Shown here: positions 1 to 14,200 of the stretch, one piece after another
How positions within the stretch are numbered: the first letter of the stretch is position 1
How the letters are laid out: each line of letters opens with the position of its first letter
Assembly: GCA_964019155.1 (NCBI GenBank)
Contig: CAXHSG010000218.1
Location: 992,001-1,056,000 of the forward strand
From: Osedax fenrisi
Lineage: Eukaryota > Annelida > Polychaeta > Sabellida > Siboglinidae
DNA length: 64,000 nt
Direction: 5' to 3'
Program-made: the position numbers and the translations under genes
Notes under the pieces: generated by a model
What the model was told of the DNA's origin: nothing
The model's database searches: none
The model's input: the letters and a program-made list of their open reading frames with translations, nothing else

Positions 1-1130
1 CTCTAGATAACTCTAGGTAACTCTAGGTAACTCTAGGTAACTCTAGCTAACTCTAGCTAACTCTAGCTAACTCTAGCTAACTCTAGCTAACTCTAGGTAA
101 CTTTAGCTAACTCTAGCTAACTCTAACTAACTCTAGCTAACTCTAGGTAACTCTAGGTAACTCTAGATAACTTTAGCTAACTCTAGGTAACTATAGGTAA
201 CTCTAGGTATCACTAGCTAACTCTAGCTAACTTTAGCTAACTCTAGGTAACTATAGGTAACTTTAGCTAACTCTAGCTAACTCTAGCTAACTCTAGCTAA
301 CTCTAGCTAACTCTAGATAACTCTAGGTAACTCTAGGTAACTCTAGGTAACTCTAGATAACTCTAGCTAACTCTATCTAACTCTAGCTAACTCTAGCTAA
401 CTCTAGCTAACTCTAGCTAACTCTATGTAACTCTAGGTAACTCTAGCTAAATCTAGCTAACTCTAGGTAACTCTAGGTAACTCTAGCTAACTTTAGCTAA
501 CTCTAGGTAACTATAGGTAACTCTAGGTAACTCTATCTAACTCTAGTTAACTCTAGCTAACTCTAGGTAACTCTAGATAACTCTAGCTAACTCTAGCTAA
601 CTCTAGCTAACTCTAGCTAACTCTAGCTAACTCTAGCTAACTCTAGCTAACTCTAGCTAACTCTAGCTAACTCTAGGTAACTCTAGCTAACTCTAGCTAA
701 CTCTAACTAACTCTAGCTAACTCTAGCTAACTCTAGCTAACTCTAGCTAACTCTAGGTAACTCTAGGTAACTCTAGCTAAATCTAGCTAACTCTAGGTAA
801 CTCTAGGTAACTCTAGCTAACTTTAGCTAACTCTAGGTAACTATAGGTAACTCTAGGTAACTCTATCTAACTCTAGTTAAATCTAGCTAACTCTAGGTAA
901 CTCTAGGTAACTCTAGCTAACTCTAGGTAACTCTAGCTAACTCTAGCTAACTCTAGGTAACTCTAGCTAACTCTAGCTAACTCTAGCTAACTCTAGCTAA
1001 CTCTAGGTAACTCTAGGTAACTCTAGGTAACTCTAGGTAACTCTAGCTAACTCTAGCTAACTCTAGGTAACTCTAGCTAACTCTAACTAACTCTAGCTAA
1101 CTCTAGCTAACTCTAGCTAACTCTAGCTAA

Positions 1131-3520
1131 CTCTAGGTAACTCTAGGTAACTCTAGCTAAATCTAGCTAACTCTAGGTAACTCTAGGTAACTCTAGCTAA
1201 CTTTAGCTAACTCTAGGTAACTATAGGTAACTCTAGGTAACTCTATCTAACTCTAGTTAACTCTAGCTAACTCTAGGTAACTCTAGGTAACTCTAGGTAA
1301 CTCTAGGTAACTCTAGCTAACTCTAGGTAACTCTAGCTAACTATAGCTAACTCTAGGTAACTCTAGTTAACTCTAGCTAACTCTAGCTAACTCTAGCTAA
1401 CTCTAGCTAACTCTAGCTAACTCTAGCTAACTCTAGCTAACTTTAGCTAACTCTAGGTAACTCTAGCTAACTCTAGCTAAATCTAGGTAACTCTAGCTAA
1501 CTCTAGCTAACTCTAGCTAACTCTAGCTAACTATAGGTAACTCTAGCTAACTCTAGCTAACTCTAGCTAACTCTAGCTAACTCAAGCTAACTCTAGCCAA
1601 CTCTAGCTAACTCTAGCTAACTCTAGCTAACTCTAGCTAACTTTAGCTAACTCTAGCTAACTCTAGCTAACTCTAGCTAACTTTAGCTAACTCTAGCTAA
1701 CTCTAGGTAACTTTAGCTAACTCTAGCTAACTCTAACTAACTCTAGCTAACTCTAGGTAACTCTAAGTAACTCTAGCTAACTTTAGCTAACTCTAGCTAA
1801 CTCTAGGTAACTCTAGGTAACTCTAGCTAACTTTAGCTAACTCTAGATAACTATAGGTAACTCTAGGTAACTCTAGCTAACTCTAGTTAACTCTAGCTAA
1901 CTCAAGCTAAGTCTAGCTAAGTCTAGCTAACTTTAGCTAAATTTAGCTAACTCTAGCTAACTCTAGATAATTCTAGCTAACTCTAGCTAACTCTAGCTAA
2001 CTCTAGCTAACTCTAGGTAACTCTAGCTAACTTTAGCTAACTCTAGCTAACTCTAGGTAACTCTAGCTAACTCTAGCTAACTCTAGCTAAGTCTAGGTAA
2101 CTCTAGCTAACTTGAGCTAACTCTAGCTAACTCTAGGTAACTCTAGCTAACTTTAGCTAACTCTAGCTAACTCTAGGTAACTCTAGGTAACTCTAGGTAA
2201 CTCTAGCTAACTTTAGCTAACTCTAGATAACTATAGGTAACTCTAGGTAACTCTAGCTAACTTTAGTTAACTCTAGCTAACTCAAGCTAACTCTAGCTAA
2301 CTCTAGCTAACTCTAGCTAACTCTAGCTAACTCTAGCTAACTTTAGCTAACTCTAGCTAACTCTAGCTAACTCTAGCTAACTTTAGCTAACTCTAGCTAA
2401 CTCTAGGTAACTTTAGCTAACTCTAGCTAACTCTAACTAACTCTAGCTAACTCTAGGTAACTCTAGGTAACTCTAGATAACTTTAGCTAACTCTAGGTAA
2501 CTATAGGTAACTCTAGGTATCACTAGCTAACTCTAGCTAACTTTAGCTAACTCTAGGTAACTATAGGTAACTTTAGCTAACTCTAGCTAACTCTAGCTAA
2601 CTCTAGCTAACTCTAGCTAACTCTAGATAACTCTAGGTAACTCTAGGTAACTCTAGGTAACTCTAGATAACTCTAGCTAACTCTATCTAACTCTAGCTAA
2701 CTCTAGCTAACTCTAGCTAACTCTAGCTAACTCTAGGTAACTCTAGGTAACTCTAGCTAAATCTAGCTAACTCTAGGTAACTCTAGGTAACTCTAGCTAA
2801 CTTTAGCTAACTCTAGGTAACTATAGGTAACTCTAGGTAACTCTATCTAACTCTAGTTAACTCTAGCTAACTCTAGGTAACTCTAGCTAACTCTAGCTAA
2901 CTCTAGCTAACTCTAGCTAACTCTAGCTAACTCTAGCTAACTCTAGCTAACTCTAGCTAACTCTAGCTAACTCTAGCTAACTCTAGGTAACTCTAGCTAA
3001 CTCTAGCTAACTCTAACTAACTCTAGCTAACTCTAGCTAACTCTAGCTAACTCTAGCTAACTCTAGGTAACTCTAGCTAACTCTAGCTAAATCTAGCTAA
3101 CTCTAGGTAACTCTAGGTAACTCTAGCTAACTTTAGCTAACTCTAGGTAACTCTAGATAACTCTAGCTAACTCTATCTAACTCTAGCTAACTCTAGCTAA
3201 CTCTAGCTAACTCTAGCTAACTCTAGGTAACTCTAGGTAACTCTAGCTAACTCTAGCTAATTATAGGTAACTCTAGCTAACTCTAGCTAACTCTAGCTAA
3301 CTCTAGCTAACTCTAGGTAACACTAGCTAACTCTAGCTAACTCTAGGTAACTCTAGGTAACTCTAGGTAACTCTAGGTAACTCTAGCTAACTCTAGCTAA
3401 CTCTAGGTAACTCTAGCTAACTCTAGCTAACTCTAGCTAACTCTAGCTAACTATAGGTAACTCTAGCTAACTCTAGCTAACTCTAGCTAACTCTAGCTAA
3501 CTCTAGGTAACTCTAGGTAA
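1131..3520 (+). repeat. 3.65-kb HOR step, first copy
   Basis: Matches 4801-7170. The offset is 3,670 bp up to about 1300 and 3,650 bp afterwards, because the second copy lacks one CTCTAGGTAA-CTCTAGCTAA pair near 4980. Shared rare monomers: CTCTAGCCAA (1591, 5241), the CTCAAGCTAAGTC motif (1901, 5551), TTATAGGTAA (3261, 6911). The same pair recurs 14,300 bp downstream inside the right S1 copy, so the 3.65-kb duplication is older than the S1 duplication. Confidence 0.85.
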
Positions 3521-3800
3521 CTCTAGCTAACTTTAGCTAACTCTAGCTAACTCTAGGTAACTCTAGCTAACTCTAGCTAACTCTAGGTAACTCTAGCTAA
3601 CTCTAGGTAACTCTAGGTAACTCTAGGTAACTCTAGCTAACTCTAGCTAACTCTAGGTAACTCTAGGTAACTCTAGGTAACTCTAGCTAACTTTAGCTAA
3701 CTCTAGATAACTATAGGTAACTCTAGGTAACTCTAGCTAACTTTAGTTAACTCTAGCTAACTCAAGCTAACTCTAGCTAACTCTAGCTAACTCTAGCTAA

Positions 3801-4650
3801 CTCTAGCTAACTCTAGCTAACTTTAGCTAACTCTAGCTAACTCTAGCTAACTCTAGCTAACTTTAGCTAACTCTAGCTAACTCTAGGTAACTTTAGCTAA
3901 CTCTAGCTAACTCTAACTAACTCTAGCTAACTCTAGGTAACTCTAGGTAACTCTAGATAACTTTAGCTAACTCTAGGTAACTATAGGTAACTCTAGGTAT
4001 CACTAGCTAACTCTAGCTAACTTTAGCTAACTCTAGGTAACTATAGGTAACTTTAGCTAACTCTAGCTAACTCTAGCTAACTCTAGCTAACTCTAGCTAA
4101 CTCTAGATAACTCTAGGTAACTCTAGGTAACTCTAGGTAACTCTAGATAACTCTAGCTAACTCTAGGTAACTCTAGCTAACTTTAGCTAACTCTAGCTAA
4201 CTCTAGCTAACTCTAGGTAACTCTAGGTAACTCTAGCTAAATCTAGCTAACTCTAGGTAACTCTAGGTAACTCTAGCTAACTTTAGCTAACTCTAGCTAA
4301 CTCTAGCTAACTTTAGCTAACTCTAGCTAACTCTAGCTAACTCTAGCTAACTTTAGCTAACTCTAGCTAACTCTAGGTAACTTTAGCTAACTCCAGCTAA
4401 CTCTAACTAACTCTAGCTAACTCTAGGTAACTCTAGGTAACTCTAGATAACTTTAGCTAACTCTAGGTAACTATAGGTAACTCTAGGTATCACTAGCTAA
4501 CTCTAGCTAACTTTAGCTAACTCTAGGTAACTATAGGTAACTTTAGCTAACTCTAGCTAACTCTAGCTAACTCTAGCTAACTCTAGCTAACTCTAGATAA
4601 CTCTAGGTAACTCTAGGTAACTCTAGGTAACTCTAGATAACTCTAGCTAA
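3801..4650 (+). repeat. 490-bp HOR step
   Basis: 3801-4160 is repeated at 4291-4650. Both halves contain CTCTAACTAA, CTCTAGATAA and AGGTATCACTAG in the same order (marker at 3991 and 4481). The second half has CTCCAGCTAA at 4391 where the first has CTCTAGCTAA. Equivalent 490-bp pairs lie near 7681-8530, 18101-18950, 21821-22670 and 35784-36633, so this pair is a stable part of family I modules that has been copied as a unit. Confidence 0.83.
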
Positions 4651-4800
4651 CTCTATCTAACTCTAGCTAACTCTAGCTAACTCTAGCTAACTCTAGCTAA
4701 CTCTAGGTAACTCTAGGTAACTCTAGCTAAATCTAGCTAACTCTAGGTAACTCTAGGTAACTCTAGCTAACTTTAGCTAACTCTAGGTAACTATAGGTAA

Positions 4801-7170
4801 CTCTAGGTAACTCTAGGTAACTCTAGCTAAATCTAGCTAACTCTAGGTAACTCTAGGTAACTCTAGCTAACTTTAGCTAACTCTAGGTAACTATAGGTAA
4901 CTCTAGGTAACTCTATCTAACTCTAGTTAACTCTAGCTAACTCTAGGTAACTCTAGGTAACTCTAGGTAACTCTAGGTAACTCTAGCTAACTATAGCTAA
5001 CTCTAGGTAACTCTAGTTAACTCTAGCTAACTCTAGCTAACTCTAGCTAACTCTAGCTAACTCTAGCTAACTCTAGCTAACTCTAGCTAACTTTAGCTAA
5101 CTCTAGGTAACTCTAGCTAACTCTAGCTAAATCTAGGTAACTCTAGCTAACTCTAGCTAACTCTAGCTAACTCTAGCTAACTATAGGTAACTCTAGCTAA
5201 CTCTAGCTAACTCTAGCTAACTCTAGCTAACTCAAGCTAACTCTAGCCAACTCTAGCTAACTCTAGCTAACTCTAGCTAACTCTAGCTAACTTTAGCTAA
5301 CTCTAGCTAACTCTAGCTAACTCTAGCTAACTTTAGCTAACTCTAGCTAACTCTAGGTAACTTTAGCTAACTCTAGCTAACTCTAACTAACTCTAGCTAA
5401 CTCTAGGTAACTCTAAGTAACTCTAGCTAACTTTAGCTAACTCTAGCTAACTCTAGGTAACTCTAGGTAACTCTAGCTAACTTTAGCTAACTCTAGATAA
5501 CTATAGGTAACTCTAGGTAACTCTAGCTAACTCTAGTTAACTCTAGCTAACTCAAGCTAAGTCTAGCTAAGTCTAGCTAACTTTAGCTAAATTTAGCTAA
5601 CTCTAGCTAACTCTAGATAATTCTAGCTAACTCTAGCTAACTCTAGCTAACTCTAGCTAACTCTAGGTAACTCTAGCTAACTTTAGCTAACTCTAGCTAA
5701 CTCTAGGTAACTCTAGCTAACTCTAGCTAACTCTAGCTAAGTCTAGGTAACTCTAGCTAACTTTAGCTAACTCTAGCTAACTCTAGGTAACTCTAGCTAA
5801 CTTTAGCTAACTCTAGCTAACTCTAGGTAACTCTAGGTAACTCTAGGTAACTCTAGCTAACTTTAGCTAACTCTAGATAACTATAGGTAACTCTAGGTAA
5901 CTCTAGCTAACTTTAGTTAACTCTAGCTAACTCAAGCTAACTCTAGCTAACTCTAGCTAACTCTAGCTAACTCTAGCTAACTCTAGCTAACTTTAGCTAA
6001 CTCTAGCTAACTCTAGCTAACTCTAGCTAACTTTAGCTAACTCTAGCTAACTCTAGGTAACTTTAGCTAACTCTAGCTAACTCTAACTAACTCTAGCTAA
6101 CTCTAGGTAACTCTAGGTAACTCTAGATAACTTTAGCTAACTCTAGGTAACTATAGGTAACTCTAGGTATCACTAGCTAACTCTAGCTAACTTTAGCTAA
6201 CTCTAGGTAACTATAGGTAACTTTAGCTAACTCTAGCTAACTCTAGCTAACTCTAGCTAACTCTAGCTAACTCTAGATAACTCTAGGTAACTCTAGGTAA
6301 CTCTAGGTAACTCTAGATAACTCTAGCTAACTCTATCTAACTCTAGCTAACTCTAGCTAACTCTAGCTAACTCTAGCTAACTCTAGGTAACTCTAGGTAA
6401 CTCTAGCTAAATCTAGCTAACTCTAGGTAACTCTAGGTAACTCTAGCTAACTTTAGCTAACTCTAGGTAACTATAGGTAACTCTAGGTAACTCTATCTAA
6501 CTCTAGTTAACTCTAGCTAACTCTAGGTAACTCTAGCTAACTCTAGCTAACTCTAGCTAACTCTAGCTAACTCTAGCTAACTCTAGCTAACTCTAGCTAA
6601 CTCTAGCTAACTCTAGCTAACTCTAGCTAACTCTAGGTAACTCTAGCTAACTCTAGCTAACTCTAACTAACTCTAGCTAACTCTAGCTAACTCTAGCTAA
6701 CTCTAGCTAACTCTAGGTAACTCTAGCTAACTCTAGCTAAATCTAGCTAACTCTAGGTAACTCTAGGTAACTCTAGCTAACTTTAGCTAACTCTAGGTAA
6801 CTCTAGATAACTCTAGCTAACTCTATCTAACTCTAGCTAACTCTAGCTAACTCTAGCTAACTCTAGCTAACTCTAGGTAACTCTAGGTAACTCTAGCTAA
6901 CTCTAGCTAATTATAGGTAACTCTAGCTAACTCTAGCTAACTCTAGCTAACTCTAGCTAACTCTAGGTAACACTAGCTAACTCTAGCTAACTCTAGGTAA
7001 CTCTAGGTAACTCTAGGTAACTCTAGGTAACTCTAGCTAACTCTAGCTAACTCTAGGTAACTCTAGCTAACTCTAGCTAACTCTAGCTAACTCTAGCTAA
7101 CTATAGGTAACTCTAGCTAACTCTAGCTAACTCTAGCTAACTCTAGCTAACTCTAGGTAACTCTAGGTAA
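4801..7170 (+). repeat. 3.65-kb HOR step, second copy
   Basis: Second copy of 1131-3520, with near-identical monomer order. It ends where the 6961-7140 stretch, marked by CACTAGCTAA, is partly repeated 220 bp on, at 7181. That small extra duplication is missing from the right S1 copy, so it arose after the S1 duplication or was lost there. Confidence 0.83.
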
Positions 7171-7490
7171 CTCTAGGTAACTCTAGGTAACACTAGCTAA
7201 CTCTAGCTAACTCTAGGTAACTCTAGGTAACTCTAGGTAACTCTAGGTAACTCTAGCTAACTCTAGCTAACTCTAGGTAACTCTAGCTAACTCTAGCTAA
7301 CTCTAGCTAACTCTAGCTAACTATAGGTAACTCTAGCTAACTCTAGCTAACTCTAGCTAACTCTAGCTAACTCTAGCTAACTCTAGCTAACTCTAGGTAA
7401 CTCTAGCTAACTCTAGGTAACTCTAGGTAACTCTAGGTAACTCTAGCTAACTCTAGCTAACTCTAGCTAACTCTAGGTAACTCTAGGTAA

Positions 7491-10030
7491 CTCTAGCTAA
7501 CTCTAGCTAACTTTAGCTAACTCTAGCTAACTCTAGGTAACTCTAGGTAACTCTAGGTAACTCTAGCTAACTTTAGCTAACTCTAGATAACTATAGGTAA
7601 CTCTAGGTAACTCTAGCTAACTTTAGTTAACTCTAGCTAACTCAAGCTAACTCTAGCTAACTCTAGCTAACTCTAGCTAACTCTAGCTAACTCTAGCTAA
7701 CTTTAGCTAACTCTAGCTAACTCTAGCTAACTCTAGCTAACTTTAGCTAACTCTAGCTAACTCTAGGTAACTTTAGCTAACTCTAGCTAACTCTAACTAA
7801 CTCTAGCTAACTCTAGGTAACTCTAGGTAACTCTAGATAACTTTAGCTAACTCTAGGTAACTATAGGTAACTCTAGGTATCACTAGCTAACTCTAGCTAA
7901 CTTTAGCTAACTCTAGGTAACTATAGGTAACTTTAGCTAACTCTAGCTAACTCTAGCTAACTCTAGCTAACTCTAGCTAACTCTAGATAACTCTAGGTAA
8001 CTCTAGGTAACTCTAGGTAACTCTAGATAACTCTAGCTAACTCTAGGTAACTCTAGCTAACTTTAGCTAACTCTAGCTAACTCTAGCTAACTCTAGGTAA
8101 CTCTAGGTAACTCTAGCTAAATCTAGCTAACTCTAGGTAACTCTAGGTAACTCTAGCTAACTTTAGCTAACTCTAGCTAACTCTAGCTAACTTTAGCTAA
8201 CTCTAGCTAACTCTAGCTAACTCTAGCTAACTTTAGCTAACTCTAGCTAACTCTAGGTAACTTTAGCTAACTCTAGCTAACTCTAACTAACTCTAGCTAA
8301 CTCTAGGTAACTCTAGGTAACTCTAGATAACTTTAGCTAACTCTAGGTAACTATAGGTAACTCTAGGTATCACTAGCTAACTCTAGCTAACTTTAGCTAA
8401 CTCTAGGTAACTATAGGTAACTTTAGCTAACTCTAGCTAACTCTAGCTAACTCTAGCTAACTCTAGCTAACTCTAGATAACTCTAGGTAACTCTAGGTAA
8501 CTCTAGGTAACTCTAGATAACTCTAGCTAACTCTATCTAACTCTAGCTAACTCTAGCTAACTCTAGCTAACTCTAGCTAACTCTAGGTAACTCTAGGTAA
8601 CTCTAGCTAAATCTAGCTAACTCTAGGTAACTCTAGGTAACTCTAGCTAACTTTAGCTAACTCTAGGTAACTATAGGTAACTCTAGGTAACTCTATCTAA
8701 CTCTAGTTAACTCTAGCTAACTCTAGGTAACTCTAGCTAACTCTAGCTAACTCTAGCTAACTCTAGCTAACTCTAGCTAACTCTAGCTAACTCTAGCTAA
8801 CTCTAGCTAACTCTAGCTAACTCTAGCTAACTCTAGGTAACTCTAGCTAACTCTAGCTAACTCTAGCTAACTCTAGCTAACTCTAGCTAACTCTAGGTAA
8901 CTCTAGCTAACTCTAGCTAAATCTAGCTAACTCTATGTAACTCTAGGTAACTCTAGCTAACTTTAGCTAACTCTAGGTAACTCTAGATAACTCTAGCTAA
9001 CTCTATCTAACTCTAGCTAACTCTAGCTAACTCTAGCTAACTCTAGCTAACTCTAGGTAACTCTAGGTAACTCTAGGTAACTCTAGCTAATTATAGGTAA
9101 CTCTAGCTAACTCTAGGTAACTCTAGGTAACTCTAGGTAACTCTAGCTAACTCTAGCTAACTCTAGCTAACTCTAGGTAACTCTAGGTAACTCTAGCTAA
9201 CTCTAGCTAACTTTAGCTAACTCTAGCTAACTCTAGGTAACTCTAGGTAACTCTAGGTAACTCTAGCTAACTTTAGCTAACTCTAGATAACTATAGGTAA
9301 CTCTAGGTAACTCTAGCTAACTTTAGTTAACTCTAGCTAACTCAAGCTAACTCTAGCTAACTCTAGCTAACTCTAGCTAACTCTAGCTAACTCTAGCTAA
9401 CTTTAGCTAACTCTAGCTAACTCTAGCTAACTCTAGCTAACTTTAGCTAACTCTAGCTAACTCTAGGTAACTTTAGCTAACTCTAGCTAACTCTAACTAA
9501 CTCTAGCTAACTCTAGGTAACTCTAGGTAACTCTAGATAACTTTAGCTAACTCTAGGTAACTATAGGTAACTCTAGGTATCACTAGCTAACTCTAGCTAA
9601 CTTTAGCTAACTCTAGGTAACTATAGGTAACTTTAGCTAACTCTAGCTAACTCTAGCTAACTCTAGCTAACTCTAGCTAACTCTAGATAACTCTAGGTAA
9701 CTCTAGGTAACTCTAGGTAACTCTAGATAACTCTAGCTAACTCTAGGTAACTCTAGCTAACTTTAGCTAACTCTAGCTAACTCTAGCTAACTCTAGGTAA
9801 CTCTAGGTAACTCTAGCTAAATCTAGCTAACTCTAGGTAACTCTAGGTAACTCTAGCTAACTTTAGCTAACTCTAGCTAACTCTAGCTAACTTTAGCTAA
9901 CTCTAGCTAACTCTAGCTAACTCTAGCTAACTTTAGCTAACTCTAGCTAACTCTAGGTAACTTTAGCTAACTCTAGCTAACTCTAACTAACTCTAGCTAA
10001 CTCTAGGTAACTCTAGGTAACTCTAGATAA
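7491..10030 (+). repeat. 1.7-kb HOR step
   Basis: 7491-8330 recurs at about 9191-10030 with a 1,700-bp offset; the CTTTAGTTAA marker is at 7621 and 9321 and AGGTATCACTAG at 7871 and 9571. After 10030 the second copy jumps forward: the monomer following CTCTAGATAA at 10021 aligns with 8421, so about 90 bp including an AGGTATCACTAG marker is missing there. This is a nine-monomer deletion relative to its sister. Confidence 0.75.
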
Positions 10031-11260
10031 CTTTAGCTAACTCTAGCTAACTCTAGCTAACTCTAGCTAACTCTAGCTAACTCTAGATAACTCTAGGTAA
10101 CTCTAGGTAACTCTAGGTAACTCTAGATAACTCTAGCTAACTCTATCTAACTCTAGCTAACTCTAGCTAACTCTAGCTAACTCTAGCTAACTCTAGGTAA
10201 CTCTAGGTAACTCTAGCTAAATCTAGCTAACTCTAGGTAACTCTAGGTAACTCTAGCTAACTTTAGCTAACTCTAGGTAACTATAGGTAACTCTAGGTAA
10301 CTCTATCTAACTCTAGTTAACTCTAGCTAACTCTAGGTAACTCTAGCTAACTCTAGCTAACTCTAGCTAACTCTAGCTAACTCTAGCTAACTCTAGCTAA
10401 CTCTAGCTAACTCTAGCTAACTCTAGCTAACTCTAGCTAACTCTAGGTAACTCTAGCTAACTCTAGCTAACTCTAACTAACTCTAGCTAACTCTAGCTAA
10501 CTCTAGCTAACTCTAGCTAACTCTAGGTAACTCTAGCTAACTCTAGCTAAATCTAGCTAACTCTATGTAACTCTAGGTAACTCTAGCTAACTTTAGCTAA
10601 CTCTAGGTAACTCTAGATAACTCTAGCTAACTCTATCTAACTCTAGCTAACTCTAGCTAACTCTAGCTAACTCTAGCTAACTCTAGGTAACTCTAGGTAA
10701 CTCTAGGTAACTCTAGCTAATTATAGGTAACTCTAGCTAACTCTAGCTAATTCTAGCTAACTCTAGCTAACTCTAGGTAACACTAGCTAACTCTAGCTAA
10801 CTCTAGGTAACTCTAGGTAACTCTAGGTAACTCTAGGTAACTCTAGCTAACTCTAGCTAACTCTAGGTAACTCTAGCTAACTCTAGCTAACTCTAGCTAA
10901 CTCTAGCTAACTATAGGTAACTCTAGCTAACTCTAGCTAACTCTAGCTAACTCTAGCTAACTCTAGGTAACTCTAGGTAACTCTAGCTAACTTTAGCTAA
11001 CTCTAGCTAACTCTAGGTAACTCTAGCTAACTCTAGCTAACTCTAGGTAACTCTAGCTAACTCTAGGTAACTCTAGGTAACTCTAGGTAACTCTAGCTAA
11101 CTCTAGCTAACTCTAGCTAACTCTAGGTAACTCTAGGTAACTCTAGCTAACTCTAGCTAACTTTAGCTAACTCTAGCTAACTCTAGGTAACTCTAGGTAA
11201 CTCTAGGTAACTCTAGCTAACTTTAGCTAACTCTAGATAACTATAGGTAACTCTAGGTAA
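10031..11260 (+). repeat. HOR segment matching 22561-23790
   Basis: At offset 12,530 this segment matches 22561-23790, including CTCTATGTAA (10561, 23091), TTATAGGTAA (10721, 23251) and the unusual TTCTAGCTAA (10751, 23281). A different stretch of the array than S1 therefore shares this module, showing mosaic copying between blocks. Confidence 0.75.
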
Positions 11261-11280
11261 CTCTAGCTAACTTTAGCTAA

Positions 11281-14200
11281 CTCTAGCTAACTCTAGCTAA
11301 CTCTAGCTAACTTTAGCTAACTCTAGGTAACTCTAGCTAACTCTAGGTAACTCTAGCTAACTTTAGCTAACTCTAGGTAACTATAGGTAACTCTAGGTAA
11401 CTCTAGCTAACTCTAGCTAACTCTAGCTAACTCTAGGTAACTCTAGGTAACTCTAGCTAACTTTAGCTAACTCTAGGTAACTATAGGTAACTCTAGGTAA
11501 CTCTAGCTAACTCTAACTAACTCTAGGTAACTCTAGGTAACTCTAGGTAACTCTAGCTAACTCTAGCTAACTTTAGCTAACTCTAGCTAACTCTAGCTAA
11601 CTCTAGCTAACTCTAGCTAACTTTAGCTAACTCTAGGTAACTCTAGCTAACTTTAGCTAACTCTAGGTAACTATAGGTAACTCTAGGTAACTCTAGCTAA
11701 CTCTAGCTAACTCTAGCTAACTCTAGGTAACTCTAGCTAACTCTAGCTAACTCTAGCTAACTCTAGCTAACTCTAACTAACTTTAGCTAACTCTAGCTAA
11801 CTCTAGCTAACTCTAGCTAACTCTAGCTAACTTTAGCTAACTCTAGCTAACTCTAGGTAACTTTAGCTAACTTTAGCTAACTCTAACTAACTCTAGCTAA
11901 CTCTAGGTAACTCTAGGTAACTCTAGCTAACTTTAGCTAACTCTAGGTAACTATAGGTAACTCTAGGTATCACTAGCTAACTCTAGCTAACTTTAGCTAA
12001 CTCAAGGTAACTATAGGTAACTTTAGCTAACTCTAGATAACTCTAGCTAACTCTAGCTAACTCTAGCTAACTCTAGCTAACTCTAGATAACTCTAGGTAA
12101 CTCTAGGTAACTCTAGGTAACTCTAGCTAAATCTAGCTAACTCTAGCTAACTTTAGCTAACTCTAGCTAACTCTAGCTAACTCTAGCTAACTCTAGCTAA
12201 CTCTAGGTAACTCTAGGTAACTCTAGGTAACTCTAGGTAACTCTAGCTAACTCTAACTAACTCTAGCTAACTCTAGCTAACTCTAGCTAACTCTAGCTAA
12301 CTCTAGGTAACTCTAGGTAAATCTAGCTAAATCTAGCTAACTCTAGGTAACTCTAGGTAACTCTAGCTAACTTTAGCTAACTCTAGGTAACTATAGGTAA
12401 TTCTAGGTAACTCTATCTAACTCTAGTTAACTCTAGCTAACTCTAGGTAACTCTAGGTAACTCTAGGTAACTCTAGGTAACTCTAGCTAACTCTAGGTAA
12501 CTCTAGCTAACTCAAGCTAACTCTAGCTAACTCTAGCTAACTCTAGCTAACTCTAGCTAACTCTAGCTAACTCTAGCTAACTCTAGCTAACTCTAGCTAA
12601 CTCTAGCTAACTCTAGCTAACTCTAGCTAACTCTGGCTAAGTCTAGCTAACTCTAGGTAACTCTAGGTAACTCTAGGTAACTCTAGCTAACTCTAACTAA
12701 CTCTAGCTAACTCTAGCTAACTCTAGCTAACTCTAGCTAACTCTAGGTAACTTTAGCTAACTCCAGCTAACTCTAGGTAACTCTAGCTAACTTTAGCTAA
12801 CTCTAGCCAACTCTAGGTAACTCAAGCTAACTTTAGCTAACTCTAGCTAACTTTAGCTAACTCTAGCTAACTCTAGCTAACTCTAGCTAACTCTAGCTAA
12901 CTTTAGCTAACTCTAGGTAACTCTAGCTAACTTTAGCTAACTCTAGGTAACTCTAACTAACTCTAGCTAACTCTAGCTAACTCTAGCTAACTCTAGCTAA
13001 CTCTAGCTAACTCTAGCTAACTCTAGCTAACTCTAGCTAACTCTGGCTAAGTCTAACTAACTCTAGGTAACTCTAGGTAACTCTAGGTAACTCTAGCTAA
13101 CTCTAGCTAACTTTAGCTAACTCTAGCTAACTCTAGCTAACTCTAGCTAACTCTAGCTAACTTTAGCTAACTCTAGGTAACTCTAGCTAACTTTAGCTAA
13201 CTCTAGGTAACTATAGGTAACTCTAGGTAACTCTAGCTAACTCTAGCTAACTCTAGCTAACTCTAGGTAACTCTAGCTAACTCTAGCTAACTCTAGCTAA
13301 CTCTAGCTAACTCTAGCTAACTTTAGCTAACTCTAGCTAACTCTAGCTAATTCTAGCTAACTTTAGCTAACTCTAGCTAACTCTAGCTAACTCTAGCTAA
13401 CTTTAGCTAACTCTAGCTAACTCTAGGTAACTTTAGCTAACTTTAGCTAACTCTAACTAACTCTAGCTAACTCTAGGTAACTCTAGGTAACTCTAGCTAA
13501 CTTTAGCTAACTCTAGGTAACTATAGGTAACTCTAGGTATCACTAGCTAACTCTAGCTAACTTTAGCTAACTCTAGGTAACTATAGGTAACTTTAGCTAA
13601 CTCTAGCTAACTCTAGCTAACTCTAGCTAACTCTAGCTAACTCTAGATAACTCTAGATAACTCTAGGTAACTCTAGGTAACTCTAGGTAACTCTAGCTAA
13701 CTCTAGCTAACTCTAGCTAACTCTAGCTAACTCTAGCTAACTCTAGCTAACTCTAGCTAACTCTAGATAACTCTAGCTAACTCTAGGTAACTCTAGGTAA
13801 CTCTAGCTAACTCTAGGTAACTCTAGGTAACTCTAGCTAACTTTAGCTAACTCTAGGTAACTATAGGTAACTCTATGTATCACTAGCTAACTCTAGCTAA
13901 CTTTAGCTAACTCTAGGTAACTATAGGTAACTTTAACTAACTCTAGCTAACTCTAGCTAACTCTAGCTAACTCTAGCTAACTCTAGCTAACTCTAGCTAA
14001 CTCTAGCTAACTTTAGCTAACTCTAGCTAACTCTAGCTAACTCTAGTTAACTTTAGCTAACTCTAGCTAACTCTAGGTAACTTTAGCTAACTTTAGCTAA
14101 CTCTAACTAACTCTAGCTAACTCTATGTAACTCTAGCTAACTCTATATAACTCTAGCTAACTCTAGGTAACTCTAGGTAAATCTAGCTAAATCTAGCTAA

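Larger units (their letters stand above)
1..9740 (+). repeat. Higher-order block S1, left copy
   Basis: The order of variant monomers matches 14301-24260. At offset 14,300 the match is monomer by monomer to about 7170 (for example the rare CTCTATGTAA at 421 and 14721, CTCTAGCCAA at 1591 and 15891, and the CTCAAGCTAAGTC motif at 1901 and 16201). This copy then has a net 160-bp gain near 7171-7500, where a 220-bp step repeats the CACTAGCTAA marker (6971 and 7191). It continues at offset 14,140 to about 8850 and 14,160 to about 9110, then lacks about 360 bp and continues at offset 14,520 to about 9740. All indels I measured are multiples of the 10-bp monomer. Substitutions are few, such as CTTGAGCTAA at 2111 against CTTTAGCTAA at 16411. 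Confidence 0.88.

Noticed and set aside
831..860. CTATAGG monomers as TATA-type promoters
   Set aside because: They recur hundreds of times as ordinary monomer variants, with no gene downstream.
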